Positions 23,955 through 32,577 of a DNA stretch of 64,000 nt are shown in pieces. The position numbers and the translations under genes were made by a program. How positions within the stretch are numbered: the stretch's first letter is position 1; every line of letters starts with the position of its first letter. Origin of the DNA: Flavisolibacter nicotianae (GTDB lineage Bacteria > Bacteroidota > Bacteroidia > Chitinophagales > Chitinophagaceae). The DNA lies in NCBI RefSeq assembly GCF_003628535.1, contig NZ_RBCI01000004.1:62001-126000 (forward strand), written 5' to 3'. Under the pieces are notes generated by a model. The model had not been told where the DNA came from. It saw nothing but the letters and a program-made list of their open reading frames with translations, and ran no database searches.

Positions 23955-25123
23955 AAATTGAGATAGCAAACCGGTTAAACGGAATTGGCGAATATTACTT
24001 CTCGCAAAAGTTGCGGGAGATTGAAGGCCTGAACAAGCAGGGAGAAACGGTGATCAATCTTGGCATTGGCAGTCCCGACCTGGCTCCGGATGCCGCGGTT
24101 GTTGGCACGTTGCAGAACGAGAGCCGCAAACCCAACGTACATGCCTATCAAAGCTACAAAGGTGTGGCGGCGCTACGGAATTCTATTGCTGCCTGGTACC
24201 AAAAATGGTACGGCGTCACCTTGGATCCGGTTACAGAAGTGTTGCCCCTGATCGGCTCGAAAGAAGGCATTATGCATATTTGCATGACCTACCTGAACGA
24301 AGGGGATGAAGCACTCGTACCCAATCCGGGGTACCCGACCTACAGCAGCGCGGTGAAGCTCAGTGGGGGAAAGCCGGTGTACTATCACCTGAAAGAAGAA
24401 AACGAATGGGCGCCGGATTTCGATGCATTGGAAAAAATAGACCTTTCGAAAGTCAAACTGATGTGGGTAAACTACCCGCATATGCCGACAGGCCAGCAAG
24501 CGTCAAAAGAATTGTTTGAAAAACTCGTTGTGTTCGGGAAAAAACACCAGATCCTGATCTGTCACGACAATCCGTACAGCTTTATCCTGAATGATCACCC
24601 AATGAGTTTATTGGCCGTTGAAGGAGCCAAAGAAGTTGTCATCGAATTGAACTCACTCAGCAAGTCGCACAACATGGCCGGCTGGCGGGTGGGCATGCTT
24701 TGTGGTGCCAAAGAAAGAATTGACGAAGTATTGCGGTTTAAAAGCAACATGGACAGTGGTATGTACCTTCCCGTGCAACTGGCCGCTGCAAAGGCGCTCG
24801 AATTGAATGATGACTGGCATGATGCACTCAATGCGCAATACAAAAAACGTCGCGAAAAAGTATTTGAACTGCTGGACCTCCTGCAATGCCGGTTCAGCAA
24901 AGAGCAGGTCGGCATGTTCGTCTGGGCAAAAGTGCCGTCGAACTATAAAGACGGGTACGAATTGAGCGATGAGGTACTTTACAACGCACGGGTATTTATT
25001 ACACCGGGCGGTATTTTCGGAAGTGAAGGAAATGGCTATATCCGGATCAGCCTGTGCAGCACGGTCGAAAACCTGGATGCAGCCATTAACAGAATAAGAA
25101 TAAAAACTAAAGTCAACAAATAA
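23951..25123 (+). CDS. Aminotransferase class I/II (probable aromatic amino acid aminotransferase)
   Basis: A fold-type I PLP aminotransferase of 390 residues. Conserved elements are the substrate loop GIGSPDLAPD, NPGYPTY, the NYPHMPTG turn, the DNPY segment and the PLP lysine (Lys238 in SLSKSHNMAGWR). Position between pheA and tyrA suggests it transaminates phenylpyruvate and 4-hydroxyphenylpyruvate to Phe and Tyr; the sequence family also includes LL-diaminopimelate and aspartate aminotransferases, so specificity is inferred from context. It is translationally coupled to pheA by a 4-base overlap. Confidence 0.9.
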   Translation: MKIEIANRLNGIGEYYFSQKLREIEGLNKQGETVINLGIGSPDLAPDAAVVGTLQNESRKPNVHAYQSYKGVAALRNSIAAWYQKWYGVTLDPVTEVLPLIGSKEGIMHICMTYLNEGDEALVPNPGYPTYSSAVKLSGGKPVYYHLKEENEWAPDFDALEKIDLSKVKLMWVNYPHMPTGQQASKELFEKLVVFGKKHQILICHDNPYSFILNDHPMSLLAVEGAKEVVIELNSLSKSHNMAGWRVGMLCGAKERIDEVLRFKSNMDSGMYLPVQLAAAKALELNDDWHDALNAQYKKRREKVFELLDLLQCRFSKEQVGMFVWAKVPSNYKDGYELSDEVLYNARVFITPGGIFGSEGNGYIRISLCSTVENLDAAINRIRIKTKVNK

Positions 25124-25129
25124 ACACGG

Positions 25130-25969
25130 ATGGTTATCACAGTTGTTGGTGTCGGTTTGATTGGAGGCTCCATGGCAATTGCCCTGAAAGAAAAAGGCAT
25201 TGCCAGCAAAGTGATCGGTGTGGAGAGCAACCCCGCTCACCAGCAAAAAGCGCTGGAACTTGGATTGGTGGATGAAATCCTACCACTGGAGCAAGCCGTT
25301 GTTGCTTCTGACGTCATTATCCTGACAACTCCTGTCAACGCCTTGCAACAACTTGTACCGCTTGTTTTAGACCAGGTGCAAAACCAGGTGGTCATGGATG
25401 CCGGGTCGACGAAGAGCGGAATTTTAGAATTGATTAAAACGCACCCGAACAGAGGCCGCTTCGTTGCTACGCACCCGATGTGGGGAACTGAATACAGCGG
25501 GCCGGAGGCGGCCGTACAGGGAGCGTTTGTATCGAAGGCGACCGTTATCTGCAACAAGGAAGAAAGTGATGAAGACGCTGTGATACTCGTGGAGAAAATT
25601 TACAAGGAGTTGGGGATGCACCTCGTTTACATGAACGCAGTTGATCACGATGTGCATGTTGCCTATGTCAGCCATATTTCGCATATCACTTCCTTTGCCC
25701 TGGCCAACACCGTACTGGAAAAGGAAAAAGAGGAAGAAGCGATCTTCGAACTGGCCAGTGGTGGTTTTGAAAGCACGGTGCGCCTGGCAAAGAGCAACCC
25801 CGCCATGTGGGTACCTATTTTTAAAGAAAACCGCGATAATGTGTTGGATGTTTTAAATGAACACATCAGCCAGTTGCGAAAATTCAAGGCCTGTCTGGAA
25901 AAGGAAAATTATACCTACCTGACAGACCTGATCGAGCAAGCAAATAAAATCAGGAGAATAATTAAATAA
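25130..25969 (+). CDS. tyrA: Prephenate dehydrogenase
   Basis: Oxidatively decarboxylates prephenate to 4-hydroxyphenylpyruvate, the committed step to tyrosine. The 279-residue protein starts with the dinucleotide-binding motif VVGVGLIGGSMA, followed by TTPVNA, DAGSTKSGI, a substrate-binding ATHPMWGTE segment and the YVSHISHI helix that carries the catalytic histidine. It is a stand-alone NAD(P) enzyme with no mutase or ACT domain. The start lies 6 bases after the aminotransferase stop. Confidence 0.95.
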   Translation: MVITVVGVGLIGGSMAIALKEKGIASKVIGVESNPAHQQKALELGLVDEILPLEQAVVASDVIILTTPVNALQQLVPLVLDQVQNQVVMDAGSTKSGILELIKTHPNRGRFVATHPMWGTEYSGPEAAVQGAFVSKATVICNKEESDEDAVILVEKIYKELGMHLVYMNAVDHDVHVAYVSHISHITSFALANTVLEKEKEEEAIFELASGGFESTVRLAKSNPAMWVPIFKENRDNVLDVLNEHISQLRKFKACLEKENYTYLTDLIEQANKIRRIIK

Positions 25970-25986
25970 CAAAGCGATAAAGACCC

Positions 25987-26033
25987 GCAAAGAGAAAATG
26001 CGTTTATGATAAAATTTCTCTTAGTCTCTTTGC
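25987..26033. promoter_or_regulatory. Inverted repeat in the tyrA-DAHP synthase gap
   Basis: GCAAAGAGA at 25987-25995 and TCTCTTTGC at 26025-26033 are perfect inverted copies with a 29-base AT-rich interior, in the only sizeable gap (107 bases) of the operon. It may be a processing or regulatory stem, or a secondary promoter region. Confidence 0.35.
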
Positions 26034-26076
26034 ACTGAAAAAGTCAATTAAAAACCATTACATAAAACACGACATT

Positions 26077-27162
26077 ATGCAACAGTTGAAAGACCAGAAA
26101 GCCGTATTGCAGGAAGTTTGGAAAAAACGTCCGCTGATTATTTCAGGCCCATGCAGCGCCGAAACGGAAGAACAGGTGCTGGAAACCGCCACCCGCCTGG
26201 CAAACACAGGTAAAGTAGACATGCTCAGGGCTGGTATTTGGAAACCGCGTACCCGTCCCGGAAGTTTTGAAGGCATTGGCACCAAAGGCTTACCCTGGCT
26301 GCTGCAAGCGAAAAAAATCACCGGCCTTCCCACGGCAGTGGAAGTGGCAACGGCCAAGCAGGTAGAAGATGCCTTACATTTTGACGTTGATGTTTTGTGG
26401 ATCGGCGCCAGAACAACCGTGAACCCATTCAGTGTGCAGGAAATTGCCGATGCCCTGAAAGGTGTTGATGTCCCTGTGCTGATCAAAAACCCGATCAACC
26501 CGGACCTGGAACTGTGGACCGGTGCGGTTGAACGCGTAGCCAAGGCCGGTATCAACCAAATCGGTCTCATTCACCGTGGATTTTCGTCGTATGGCAATAC
26601 CGAATACCGCAATGCACCGATGTGGCACCTGGCGATAGAAATGAAACGTCGCAACCCGGACATGCTCTTCATCAACGACCCGTCACACATTTGCGGTCGC
26701 CGTGATATTTTGCTTGATGTGGCGCAGGAAGCGATCAACCTCGATTTCGACGGCCTGATAATCGAAAGCCATATCGACCCAGACAAAGCCTGGAGCGATG
26801 CCAAACAGCAGGTGACACCCGAACGTCTTGCCGAAATGCTGGACCAAATTATCTGGCGCCGTGAAGACATTCCGTCGGAAGAACTGCACGCCGCTCTGGA
26901 AAAATTCCGCCAGCAGATCAATCAACTCGACGATGAACTGATGCTGTTGTTGTCGCAGCGGATGAAGGTGGCAGAAAAGATCGGCCAGTACAAAAAAGAT
27001 AACAACATCACCATCCTGCAAACAAAGCGCTGGAACGAGATTTTGGAGAGAGCCTGCAAGAAAGGCGACAAGATGGGATTGAGCAAAGAGTTTGTGACGA
27101 AATATCTTGATGCCGTTCACATGGAAAGCATCAATCACCAAAACAAAGTTTTTCACGGATAA
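26077..27162 (+). CDS. Bifunctional DAHP synthase / chorismate mutase
   Basis: A 361-residue fusion. Residues 1 to about 265 form a type I-beta (KDO8P-like) 3-deoxy-D-arabino-heptulosonate-7-phosphate synthase, with PLIISGPCSAET at the N-terminus, KPRTRPGSFEG and SHICGRRD. It condenses PEP and erythrose-4-phosphate at the entry to the shikimate pathway. Residues about 270-361 form an AroQ-type chorismate mutase (FRQQINQLDDELMLLLSQRM...). In this architecture the mutase domain usually doubles as the feedback sensor for prephenate or chorismate. This fusion supplies the mutase missing from PheA and TyrA. Its stop overlaps the aroB start (TAATG). Confidence 0.95.
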   Translation: MQQLKDQKAVLQEVWKKRPLIISGPCSAETEEQVLETATRLANTGKVDMLRAGIWKPRTRPGSFEGIGTKGLPWLLQAKKITGLPTAVEVATAKQVEDALHFDVDVLWIGARTTVNPFSVQEIADALKGVDVPVLIKNPINPDLELWTGAVERVAKAGINQIGLIHRGFSSYGNTEYRNAPMWHLAIEMKRRNPDMLFINDPSHICGRRDILLDVAQEAINLDFDGLIIESHIDPDKAWSDAKQQVTPERLAEMLDQIIWRREDIPSEELHAALEKFRQQINQLDDELMLLLSQRMKVAEKIGQYKKDNNITILQTKRWNEILERACKKGDKMGLSKEFVTKYLDAVHMESINHQNKVFHG

Positions 27163-28172
27163 TGCAGGTTAAAAAAGTCCAGTTCAGCAGGCAGGCGACG
27201 TCATTTTATTTTGACACGTCTTTTGCGCAGTTGAAAAAAATAGTTCCGCAGAAAACGACGGTTCTCCTTACCGATGAACACCTGGCGGCGGCCCATCCGC
27301 GAATTTTCAAAGGCTGGAATACCATCGTTCTGAAATCCGGTGAAGAATATAAGGTACAGGCAACGGTCGACAACATCATTCAGCAACTGATTGGGTTGCA
27401 GGCCGACCGCACCTGGACCTTGGTTGGCGTTGGCGGTGGCGTTGTGACTGATCTAACGGGTTATGTGGCCTCGATTTTTTTACGCGGCCTTGCGTTTGGC
27501 TTTGTGCCGACCACATTGTTGTCGATGGTCGACGCGGCCATTGGCGGCAAGAATGGGATTGATGTCGGCGTGTATAAGAACATGGTCGGCACCATCAGCC
27601 AGCCCGATTTTCTCCTGTACGATGTTTCATTGCTGAAAAGCCTTCCGGAAAATGAATGGCGAAACGGTTTTGCAGAAATCATCAAACACGGTGCTATCCT
27701 GGATGCGCCGATGGTGAAAGAGCTGGAAAAACGGAAGCTTTCTTTTTTTCAAAAAAACAAACCGGCGCTGCAAAAGCTGGTGCAGCGAAATGCCGCACTG
27801 AAAGCACGGGTCGTCAAAGAGGATGAATTTGAAAAGAACAAAAGGCGGCTGCTGAACTTCGGGCACACGCTGGGGCATGCGGTGGAGAAGCAGTACGAAT
27901 TCATGCATGGCGAAGCCGTGGCAATCGGGATGGTGTTTGCTGCAAAACTGTCGGCGGAAATGCTGAAGTTTAAAGGAACAGACAGGCTTGTTCACCTGAT
28001 AGATCAATATGGATTGCCGATAGCGGCGGGCTACAACAAACAAAAAGTATTTGACGTGCTGGTAAGCGATAAAAAACGGGAGGGGGAACTGATGAATTTT
28101 ATCCTCCTGGAAAAGCTTGGAAAAGCCGTCGTTAAAAAAATCCCCTTACCGGAAATTTACAAACTCATTTAA
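27162..28172 (+). CDS. aroB: 3-dehydroquinate synthase
   Basis: Cyclises DAHP to 3-dehydroquinate using NAD+ and a divalent metal. The 336-residue protein has GGGVVTDLTGYVAS, the FVPTTLLSMVDAAIGGKNGID signature and the metal-binding histidine segments FGHTLGHAVE and MHGEAVAIGM. Its N-terminal third is shorter than in enterobacterial AroB. It is coupled by 1-base TAATG overlaps to both the DAHP synthase and aroA. Confidence 0.96.
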   Translation: MQVKKVQFSRQATSFYFDTSFAQLKKIVPQKTTVLLTDEHLAAAHPRIFKGWNTIVLKSGEEYKVQATVDNIIQQLIGLQADRTWTLVGVGGGVVTDLTGYVASIFLRGLAFGFVPTTLLSMVDAAIGGKNGIDVGVYKNMVGTISQPDFLLYDVSLLKSLPENEWRNGFAEIIKHGAILDAPMVKELEKRKLSFFQKNKPALQKLVQRNAALKARVVKEDEFEKNKRRLLNFGHTLGHAVEKQYEFMHGEAVAIGMVFAAKLSAEMLKFKGTDRLVHLIDQYGLPIAAGYNKQKVFDVLVSDKKREGELMNFILLEKLGKAVVKKIPLPEIYKLI

Positions 28173-29458
28173 TGCAGGTAACAGTCACTCCTTCCAAAAT
28201 ACAGGGCACGATTACAGCACCCGCGTCCAAAAGTGCGATGCAGCGTGCCTGTGCAGCCTCTTTGCTCAAAGGCGGCGAGACGGTTTTGCACAATCCAGGC
28301 GTTTCAGACGATGACGAAGCGGCCCTTGATATCATTTATCAACTGGGCGCCATTGTTGAAAAAGAAAAGGATACAGTTGTCATCAGGAGCAATGGCGTGC
28401 AACCGATCAGCCAGGAGATCAACTGTGGAGAAAGTGGCCTTTCAGCCCGTATGTTCACGTCCGTTGCAGCCTTGAGTCAATCGCCGATCACAGTTACGGG
28501 AAAGGGCAGCCTCGTAAGGCGCCCGTTTTCGTTTTTCACGGATGTATTGCCACAACTCGGCGTTGACTGCACCAGCAACAACGGTTTGCTGCCGCTTCAG
28601 ATCAAAGGTCCGTTGCAACCACGGGATATCACGATCGACGGTTCACTTTCGTCGCAATTCCTGACAGGTTTGCTGTTTGCCTTTTCAGCCGCAAAGGCAA
28701 AGGATGTTACAATCACTGTTCACAACCTGAACAGCAAGCCCTATATCGATCTTACGCTGCAGGTGATGAGCAAATTTGGTTTGCCTGTTCCTGTCAACAA
28801 CGACTACCAATCGTTTTACTTTCCGAAAGATCCTTCGCCGGTTGCCTCTACACCTTCGTCGTTCAAGTACCAGGTGGAAGGTGATTGGAGCGGGGGCGCT
28901 TTTCTTTTGGTAGCCGGCGCCATTGCCGGCGATATCGTTGTAAAAGGACTGGATGTTTTTTCCACGCAGGCCGATAAGGCTGTGCTGCATGCGTTGATGC
29001 AGAGCGGTGCAACAATCAGCATTGAAGAAAGTAAAATAGAAGTACGGAAAAGCCGGCTGAAAGCATTTCACTTCAATGCAACTGACTGCCCGGATCTTTT
29101 TCCGCCGCTTGTTGCACTTGCCGCTTATTGCGACGGGACGACAGTGATCGAAGGGGTGCATCGACTGACCCACAAGGAAAGCAACAGGGCGCTGACCCTG
29201 CAGCAAGAGTTTGCAAAAATGGGAGTGGAGATTTCCTTCCAGGATGACATGATGCTTGTCCGCGGTGGAGCAGGAGTTAGCGGTGCAGCCGTCCATTCCC
29301 GCCACGACCACCGGATCGCCATGGCTTGCGCAGTGGCAGCACTGGGCGCCAGCGGCGATGTAATCATCGAAGAAGCCGAAGCGGTGAATAAATCGTATCC
29401 GCAGTTTTGGGATCACATTGAACATTTATCAGCCACCCTAACGACAAGCAAGCAATAA
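28172..29458 (+). CDS. aroA: 3-phosphoshikimate 1-carboxyvinyltransferase (EPSP synthase)
   Basis: Transfers enolpyruvate from PEP to shikimate-3-phosphate. The 428-residue protein has the N-terminal lysine region PASKSAMQRACAA, NCGESGLSARMF, SSQFLTGLLFA and the C-terminal segment HDHRIAMACAVAALG, all typical of EPSP synthases. The short NCGESGLSARMF (in place of LGNAGT) is the variant common in Bacteroidota and is of the divergent, glyphosate-insensitive-like type; that last point is inference. It is coupled to aroB by a TAATG overlap. Confidence 0.95.
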   Translation: MQVTVTPSKIQGTITAPASKSAMQRACAASLLKGGETVLHNPGVSDDDEAALDIIYQLGAIVEKEKDTVVIRSNGVQPISQEINCGESGLSARMFTSVAALSQSPITVTGKGSLVRRPFSFFTDVLPQLGVDCTSNNGLLPLQIKGPLQPRDITIDGSLSSQFLTGLLFAFSAAKAKDVTITVHNLNSKPYIDLTLQVMSKFGLPVPVNNDYQSFYFPKDPSPVASTPSSFKYQVEGDWSGGAFLLVAGAIAGDIVVKGLDVFSTQADKAVLHALMQSGATISIEESKIEVRKSRLKAFHFNATDCPDLFPPLVALAAYCDGTTVIEGVHRLTHKESNRALTLQQEFAKMGVEISFQDDMMLVRGGAGVSGAAVHSRHDHRIAMACAVAALGASGDVIIEEAEAVNKSYPQFWDHIEHLSATLTTSKQ

Positions 29459-29459
29459 C

Positions 29460-30452
29460 ATGAATGCATTTGGACGCCTATTCCGGGTCAGTATTTTTGG
29501 AGAATCACATGGACCGTCTGTTGGCATAACGATCGATGGCTGTCCTGCGGGACTGCCGCTAAACGAAGAAGATTTTACCGTTGACATTGAACGTCGCAAG
29601 GGCGGCCAGCAGAAAGGCACAACGCCACGAAAGGAAGACGACAAACCGATTTTCCTGACCGGGGTGTTCAACGGTAAAACAACCGGCGCCCCGTTGACAA
29701 TCGTCTTCGAAAACAAGAATACACGGTCTGGTGATTACGAAAAACAAAGAGCTTTTCCCCGTCCCGGTCATGCGGATTTTGTAGCGCACCAAAAGTTCGG
29801 CGGATTTGAGGATTTCCGCGGTGGCGGCCATTTCAGCGGACGGCTTACTGTCTGTCTCGTTGGCGCCGGTGTGGTTGCAAAAAAACTGCTGCAAACAATT
29901 TCCGTCCAATCCACCATTTTGGAAATCGGCGGCGAAAAAGATATCGAGGCCGGCTTGCAAAAAGCGATTGACGCCAAGGATTCTGTCGGAGGTATCGTTG
30001 AATGCCGCGTAAATGGTTTGCCGGCCGGATTGGGCGAGCCTTTTTTCGACTCCCTCGAATCGGTTTTAGCACATGCGGTGTTTGCCATTCCGGCCGTAAG
30101 AGGAATTGAATTCGGAACCGGTTTTGCAGCCGCCCGCATGTTTGGTGTCGATCATAACGACGCCATTCTCGACCAAACCGGGAGAACGAAAACAAACCAT
30201 GCCGGTGGTGTTGTTGGAGGGATCAGCAACGGTAACGAGCTTGTTTTTCGCATCGCCATCAAACCCACATCGTCGACACCGAAGGAACAGCAAACCTGGA
30301 ATTGGGAAAACGGCCAGGTAGAAACATTTTCCGTCAAGGGCCGCCACGATCTTTGCATCGCCCTGCGGGTTCCACCGGTATTGGAAGCAGTGGCGGCAAT
30401 CGTGCTCGCCGATTTCCTGCTGCTGGAACACCACATTAAACGCACCTGCTAA
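29460..30452 (+). CDS. aroC: Chorismate synthase
   Basis: Makes chorismate from EPSP by an FMN-dependent 1,4-elimination, the last shared step of the pathway. The 330-residue protein has the N-terminal FGESHGPSVGITIDGCP signature (residues 13-29), the central RPGHADF, FRGGGHFSGR segment and the C-terminal KGRHDLCIALRVPPVLEA signature. Length is slightly shorter than the typical 350-360, with trimmed internal loops. Its stop overlaps the next start (TAATG). Confidence 0.96.
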   Translation: MNAFGRLFRVSIFGESHGPSVGITIDGCPAGLPLNEEDFTVDIERRKGGQQKGTTPRKEDDKPIFLTGVFNGKTTGAPLTIVFENKNTRSGDYEKQRAFPRPGHADFVAHQKFGGFEDFRGGGHFSGRLTVCLVGAGVVAKKLLQTISVQSTILEIGGEKDIEAGLQKAIDAKDSVGGIVECRVNGLPAGLGEPFFDSLESVLAHAVFAIPAVRGIEFGTGFAAARMFGVDHNDAILDQTGRTKTNHAGGVVGGISNGNELVFRIAIKPTSSTPKEQQTWNWENGQVETFSVKGRHDLCIALRVPPVLEAVAAIVLADFLLLEHHIKRTC

Positions 30453-30754
30453 TGCATACACATACCATCAACGCATCCATTCAGCTTCTGCCGATCGTGG
30501 AAGACAGGCACCCTTATGACTGGGTGGACGAAGCGATTGCCGTTATCCAGAAGTCGGGTATTCAGCACGAGGTTGGGCCATTTGCCACTGTTGTGGAAGG
30601 CAGTTACGAAGCCGTCATGCAAGTCATTCACCAAATCAACGAACACCTGGCCAGCCGTGGATGCACGGAATGGATCACCAGTGTTCAACTGCAAATTCGC
30701 AGCAACAGTCCCATTACGTCTTTAGAAAAGACGGAGAAGTTTCACCAAAAATAA
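30452..30754 (+). CDS. Thiamine-binding protein (YqgV/MTH1187 family)
   Basis: A 100-residue protein of the DUF77 family, a ferredoxin-like fold whose members bind thiamine. ASIQLLPI at the start and the HEVGPFATVVEGSYEAVMQVI stretch match the family. It is translationally coupled to aroC with a 1-base overlap and is the last gene of the aromatic operon. There is no obvious biochemical link to the shikimate pathway, so it may simply ride along. Confidence 0.85.
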   Translation: MHTHTINASIQLLPIVEDRHPYDWVDEAIAVIQKSGIQHEVGPFATVVEGSYEAVMQVIHQINEHLASRGCTEWITSVQLQIRSNSPITSLEKTEKFHQK

Positions 30755-30888
30755 TTTTTAGACAACCTGTGCTGCCGCGATCATTTTTTTGATTTGCCGA
30801 TGTTTGGACAGCCTGGCTCCAGCCTTGATTTTCATATCCTTTCACACAAAAAAACGTACTTTACCGGCCAGACAGTTTGCCAGGATTT

Positions 30889-32544
30889 ATGCTTTTTTCT
30901 ATACGACAAATAGGGCTTCTTTTCATGCTTTGGTTTTTTGCCAGCCGGTGCAATTCGGCGCCTCCGTTACCGGAAAATCCATCGGTAAAGATTGGCGCTC
31001 CATTGGAAAAAGACCGAAACGAGCCAAAACCGGTCAAACCGGATCCCGCCGCTACAGCAGACACCATGGACCTCAAAAACGGCGGTCTGGTAAAGGAGAT
31101 CTACCAAAAGACTGCTGACAGCCTGCTTTGGTCTGCTCAGGGCAAAGTAAAACCAGAAGCAGACTCGCTGCTTGCCCTGATCGACCAATGCCGCTTTTAT
31201 GGATTGTTCCCGGTTGATTATCTCCAAAAAAAACTGACGGCAGTCCGAAGCGATCTGCAAAAACCCGGTTCTGCCGGTCTGCCTCCAAATGATCCCAGGT
31301 GGCTTTCATTCGATTTGATGGCGACATCGTCTTTCATTCAACTTGTGAAAGACATCAAACTGGGAAGGCTTGCCGCTGACAGTGTCCTGATGAAGGATTC
31401 ATCGTTGAACGCCGATTTTTTTCTCCAGCAAAAAAATGCCTTCGCCACCGGTTCGATCACCTCATTTACCCAAAGTTTGGAGCCAACCGCGGCCGGCTAT
31501 CATCATCTCAAAACAGCTTTGCGTCGCTTTTTGCGAAAAGCCAACCTGAAACGGTTCACCCTGATCAAAACAAAGGACAGTCTGTTGTGGCCAGGACTGG
31601 TTTACCAGCGGCTTGCGGAGGAGGACACACTAAAACTGAAGCCGGTAAAAAACCCGGACTCACTTACCGTCAGCAAAGCCATTCTCAAGTACCAAAAATG
31701 GAAAAAGCTGAAACAGGATGGATTGGTGTCTCCGGCACTGGTCAACCGCCTGAATGCAACCGACCTGGAAGCGTTTCTCCGGGTGGCAATTACGCTGGAC
31801 AAATACAAAATGCTGCCCAGCCTGCAGGACGATTATATCTGGGTCAACCTGCCCGGATTTTATCTGGAGGTGCGGCATGGCGATACGACCATTTTGAAAT
31901 CAAAAATCATCTGCGGCAAACCCGAAACCCGTACACCGCAGCTGACTAGCGTGATCACCGACATGATCACGTACCCGCAATGGACGATTCCGGAAAGCAT
32001 CATCAAAAAGGAAATTCTCCCGGGGCTGAAGCGGGATGCCGGCTATACGCGGCGCAAAGGCTTTAGCCTGGTGGATAATAATGGGAATGAAATCAACCCG
32101 TATACGGTGAATTGGGCAAAATTCAAAAATGTCATTCCCTATCGCGTTGTGCAAGGCAGCGGCGATGATAATGCACTGGGTGTGATGAAGTTTAATTTCA
32201 CCAATCCATATGCCGTTTATTTGCACGATACCAACCAGCGGTATCTTTTCGGAAAATCGTCGCGGGCCCTGAGTCACGGCTGCGTGCGGGTACAGCAGTG
32301 GAAACAGCTTGCCGACTTTATTCTGCATAAAGAAAAGCTGTTGGATTCGGTAAAAGCCGTACCAATTGATTCCGTCAACAAATGGCTGGCCGCGAAAAAG
32401 AAAAAAGTTATCCGGGTGAAACAACAGCTGCCGCTTTTTATCCGCTATTTCAGTGCGGAAGGACACGATGGCAAACTCGTCCTGTACGATGACATTTACG
32501 AAGAAGACAAACGGATCCGCGAAAAGTACTTTGCTACCAAATAA
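30889..32544 (+). CDS. L,D-transpeptidase (YkuD domain, YcbB-like)
   Basis: A 551-residue periplasmic cell-wall enzyme. A signal segment (MLFSIRQIGLLFMLWFFAS) is followed by a large helical scaffold region and a YkuD catalytic domain from about residue 310, with the active site SHGCVRVQ (His463, Cys465). These enzymes form 3-3 cross-links in peptidoglycan or attach proteins to it. The overall layout, with a long N-terminal scaffold before YkuD, is like E. coli YcbB (LdtD). The start is the ATG at 30889; an upstream TTG would add four residues. A lipobox is not convincing because Arg precedes the cysteine. Confidence 0.92.
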   Translation: MLFSIRQIGLLFMLWFFASRCNSAPPLPENPSVKIGAPLEKDRNEPKPVKPDPAATADTMDLKNGGLVKEIYQKTADSLLWSAQGKVKPEADSLLALIDQCRFYGLFPVDYLQKKLTAVRSDLQKPGSAGLPPNDPRWLSFDLMATSSFIQLVKDIKLGRLAADSVLMKDSSLNADFFLQQKNAFATGSITSFTQSLEPTAAGYHHLKTALRRFLRKANLKRFTLIKTKDSLLWPGLVYQRLAEEDTLKLKPVKNPDSLTVSKAILKYQKWKKLKQDGLVSPALVNRLNATDLEAFLRVAITLDKYKMLPSLQDDYIWVNLPGFYLEVRHGDTTILKSKIICGKPETRTPQLTSVITDMITYPQWTIPESIIKKEILPGLKRDAGYTRRKGFSLVDNNGNEINPYTVNWAKFKNVIPYRVVQGSGDDNALGVMKFNFTNPYAVYLHDTNQRYLFGKSSRALSHGCVRVQQWKQLADFILHKEKLLDSVKAVPIDSVNKWLAAKKKKVIRVKQQLPLFIRYFSAEGHDGKLVLYDDIYEEDKRIREKYFATK

Positions 32545-32577
32545 TAAAAAAAGCCTCCGTGACGGAGCCTTTTTTTT
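32545..32577. terminator. Bidirectional terminator
   Basis: CTCCG at 32555-32559 pairs with CGGAG at 32563-32567, extended past one mismatch by A-T pairs, with an A-run before and T-run after. It serves both the transpeptidase and the convergent dehydrogenase gene, whose stop codon lies in the T-run. Confidence 0.75.
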
